Assembly (NCBI GenBank): GCA_023548195.1
Contig: JAJHZJ010000575.1
Span: 3,225,859-3,289,858, forward strand
Reading direction: 5' to 3'
From: Bettongia penicillata ogilbyi
Taxonomy: Eukaryota; Chordata; Mammalia; Diprotodontia; Potoroidae
DNA length: 64,000 nt
The notes below the pieces were generated by a model. That model worked only from the letters and a program-made list of their open reading frames with translations. It was not told the DNA's origin and ran no database searches. Shown here in pieces: positions 62,640 to 64,000 of the stretch. A program made the position numbers and the translations under genes. Numbering within the stretch: position 1 is the stretch's first letter; every line of letters starts with the position of its first letter.

Positions 62640-63830
62640 ATTCCTGCCCCAGATATAGAACAAACCATATTTGATACTAGACAAAGCATGGAAAATGGGA
62701 GGGGAACCACAAGATTGGAGAAAGGCAGATGTTGCTGCAAGTTTCAAAGAAAGCAAAAGAGCAGAATCCAAACACTACGTAGGCCAGTGAGCCTGACTTT
62801 GATTCCTGGGAAAATTCTAGAAAGAATCATGAAAATAGATGGTTGGAGCAGTGATGACAAGAGCCAACCTGGCTTCTTCAAGCACAAGCCATACCAGGCT
62901 GACCTCATTTCCTATCATGGCAGGAACACTAAACCAGCAGATGTTGTGGATATAGCGTACCTAGATTTTAGCAAAAATTTTGATTATGTATTTCAACTAT
63001 TTTTCATGGAGAAGATAGAGAGATAGGGCTTAGATAATATCCAGTTAGATAGATTCAGTGGTTGGATGACCAGACCAAAGCTTAATGGTGCAGTGAGTAG
63101 TGTCCCAGGAATGTGGCCTTGGTCCTATGCTCTTGAATATTTCCATCAATGTGTTCATCAAAAGTGGAGATGGCATGCTTATCTCATTTACAGATTGAGC
63201 AAATCTGGGAGGGAGGGACCACTACCATGATGGAAGACAGAGTCAGGATCCAACAATATCATGGCAGGCTGGAGCGTTGGGCTGAATCTGACAAGATGAA
63301 ATTATTAAGAATCAAAATGAAGTCTGGCACTTGAGTACAAAAAAAATCAGCTCATCCAATAGAAGATGGGGGAGGCATAGGTAGAAGTAGAGCTGTTTTG
63401 AAAAAATCTGGAGGTTTCAGTGGATGATTAACTTCATTTGAGCCAGTGAAGTGATATGGTAGCCAGAAAAGCTAAGGGGATCTGGGGTCACATCAAGGAA
63501 AGCAGAACTCCCAGGAATAGGGAAGAAATAATTCCATTGTTCTCTACTCTTGTCAGAACTCTTCTGAAATTGTGTTCAGTTTTGGACACCAACATTTAGG
63601 GGGGACATTGATAATCTAGAGACTGTTGAGAACAGGGCACTAGGACATTGAAGAACCTTGAGTTGGTGATATGTAGATAGGTTGAAGGATATGGGCATGG
63701 AGCAGAGAATGCAGGGGGTCCTAGGATGGTTCGAGGTGAGTGCTGGAAGGCCCACCAGGTGCAAGATGGGGACTCATTCTGGTTGGTCCCAGAGGGGAGA
63801 ACCAGGTGCAACTAATGGGTGCCAGTTGAA
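62640..63830 (+). mobile_element. CR1/L3-like LINE remnant with reverse-transcriptase motifs
   Basis: The frame at about 62770-63030 contains RPVSLTLIPGKILERIMK and, further on, DVVDIAYLDFSKNFD, the YLDFSKAFD reverse-transcriptase motif of CR1-clade elements. Downstream come 'LERWAESDKMKL' and a typical 3' segment ('aattgtgttcagttttggac'). Stops and frameshifts break it. It is antisense to KIF1A and inside its intron. Confidence 0.75.
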
Positions 63831-64000
63831 AAGAGATTAATTTAGCCTTGATGTTAACCAAACTTCATAAGCGTTGCTTGAATAGGAGTGAATTATTTTT
63901 CTACTACAGCTCACACATCTGGCAGATGCTAAATCCAGTAACAAAAATAATGATGACAAGATAGTTTGGACTTCTTTTTCTAAGAATGGAAAAGTTATTT
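63831..64000. other. KIF1A intron, nothing recognised
   Basis: AT-rich sequence without a visible exon. The next upstream KIF1A exon must lie beyond the window. Confidence 0.4.

Noticed and set aside
62625..63340. A host gene encoding a reverse-transcriptase-like protein
   Set aside because: Broken CR1/L3-type LINE remnant with stops and frameshifts.

Overview
This window is mammalian nuclear DNA, most likely from a marsupial. It has long introns, GT-AG splice sites, a CpG island and dense interspersed repeats. The marsupial call rests on repeats that I recognise as metatherian: L1 3' ends near 7.9-8.6 kb and 40.2-40.7 kb, and a tRNA-derived SINE near 49.5-49.7 kb whose tail reads 'aaaccactccagtatctctg'. 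The genes themselves are ordinary amniote genes. I see no bacterial, plasmid or phage content and no operon.

Layout. (1) 1-1.02 kb, plus strand: the last coding exon of a C1q-domain hormone gene, best read as ERFE (erythroferrone); the rest lies left of the window. (2) 4.9-34.8 kb, minus strand: a complete ILKAP gene (PPM-family serine/threonine phosphatase) in 13 coding exons, all with agreeing phases. It encodes 415 residues, with a CpG-island promoter at about 33.9-35.3 kb. (3) 35.3-42.4 kb: intergenic DNA made largely of SINE, L1 and L2-like debris. (4) 42.5-62.1 kb and beyond the right edge, minus strand: the 3' part of KIF1A, nine coding exons covering the linker and C-terminal PH domain, followed by what is probably a long 3' UTR. 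(5) 62.2-63.9 kb: L2-like and CR1/L3-like LINE remains in the next KIF1A intron.

The genes are not a functional unit. ERFE is a secreted regulator of hepcidin, ILKAP is a phosphatase acting on integrin-linked kinase signalling, and KIF1A is a neuronal vesicle motor. ERFE and ILKAP are tail to tail, as I recall for human 2q37.3. In human, HES6 and PER2 follow ILKAP and KIF1A is a few megabases away, so ILKAP next to KIF1A here suggests a rearrangement.

Main points for a second look: ILKAP has three tandem in-frame copies of a short exon encoding LLFDDLPP (human has two, as I recall); there is a tandem pair of weak 5' splice sites six bases apart in ILKAP; a KIF1A PH-domain exon has its donor directly against a long dinucleotide array and lies between two perfect 91-bp direct repeats; and a 42-bp minisatellite of about 22-23 units appears to have grown from an interspersed repeat. 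I found no convincing previously undescribed biological system. All human comparisons are from memory, with no alignment run.
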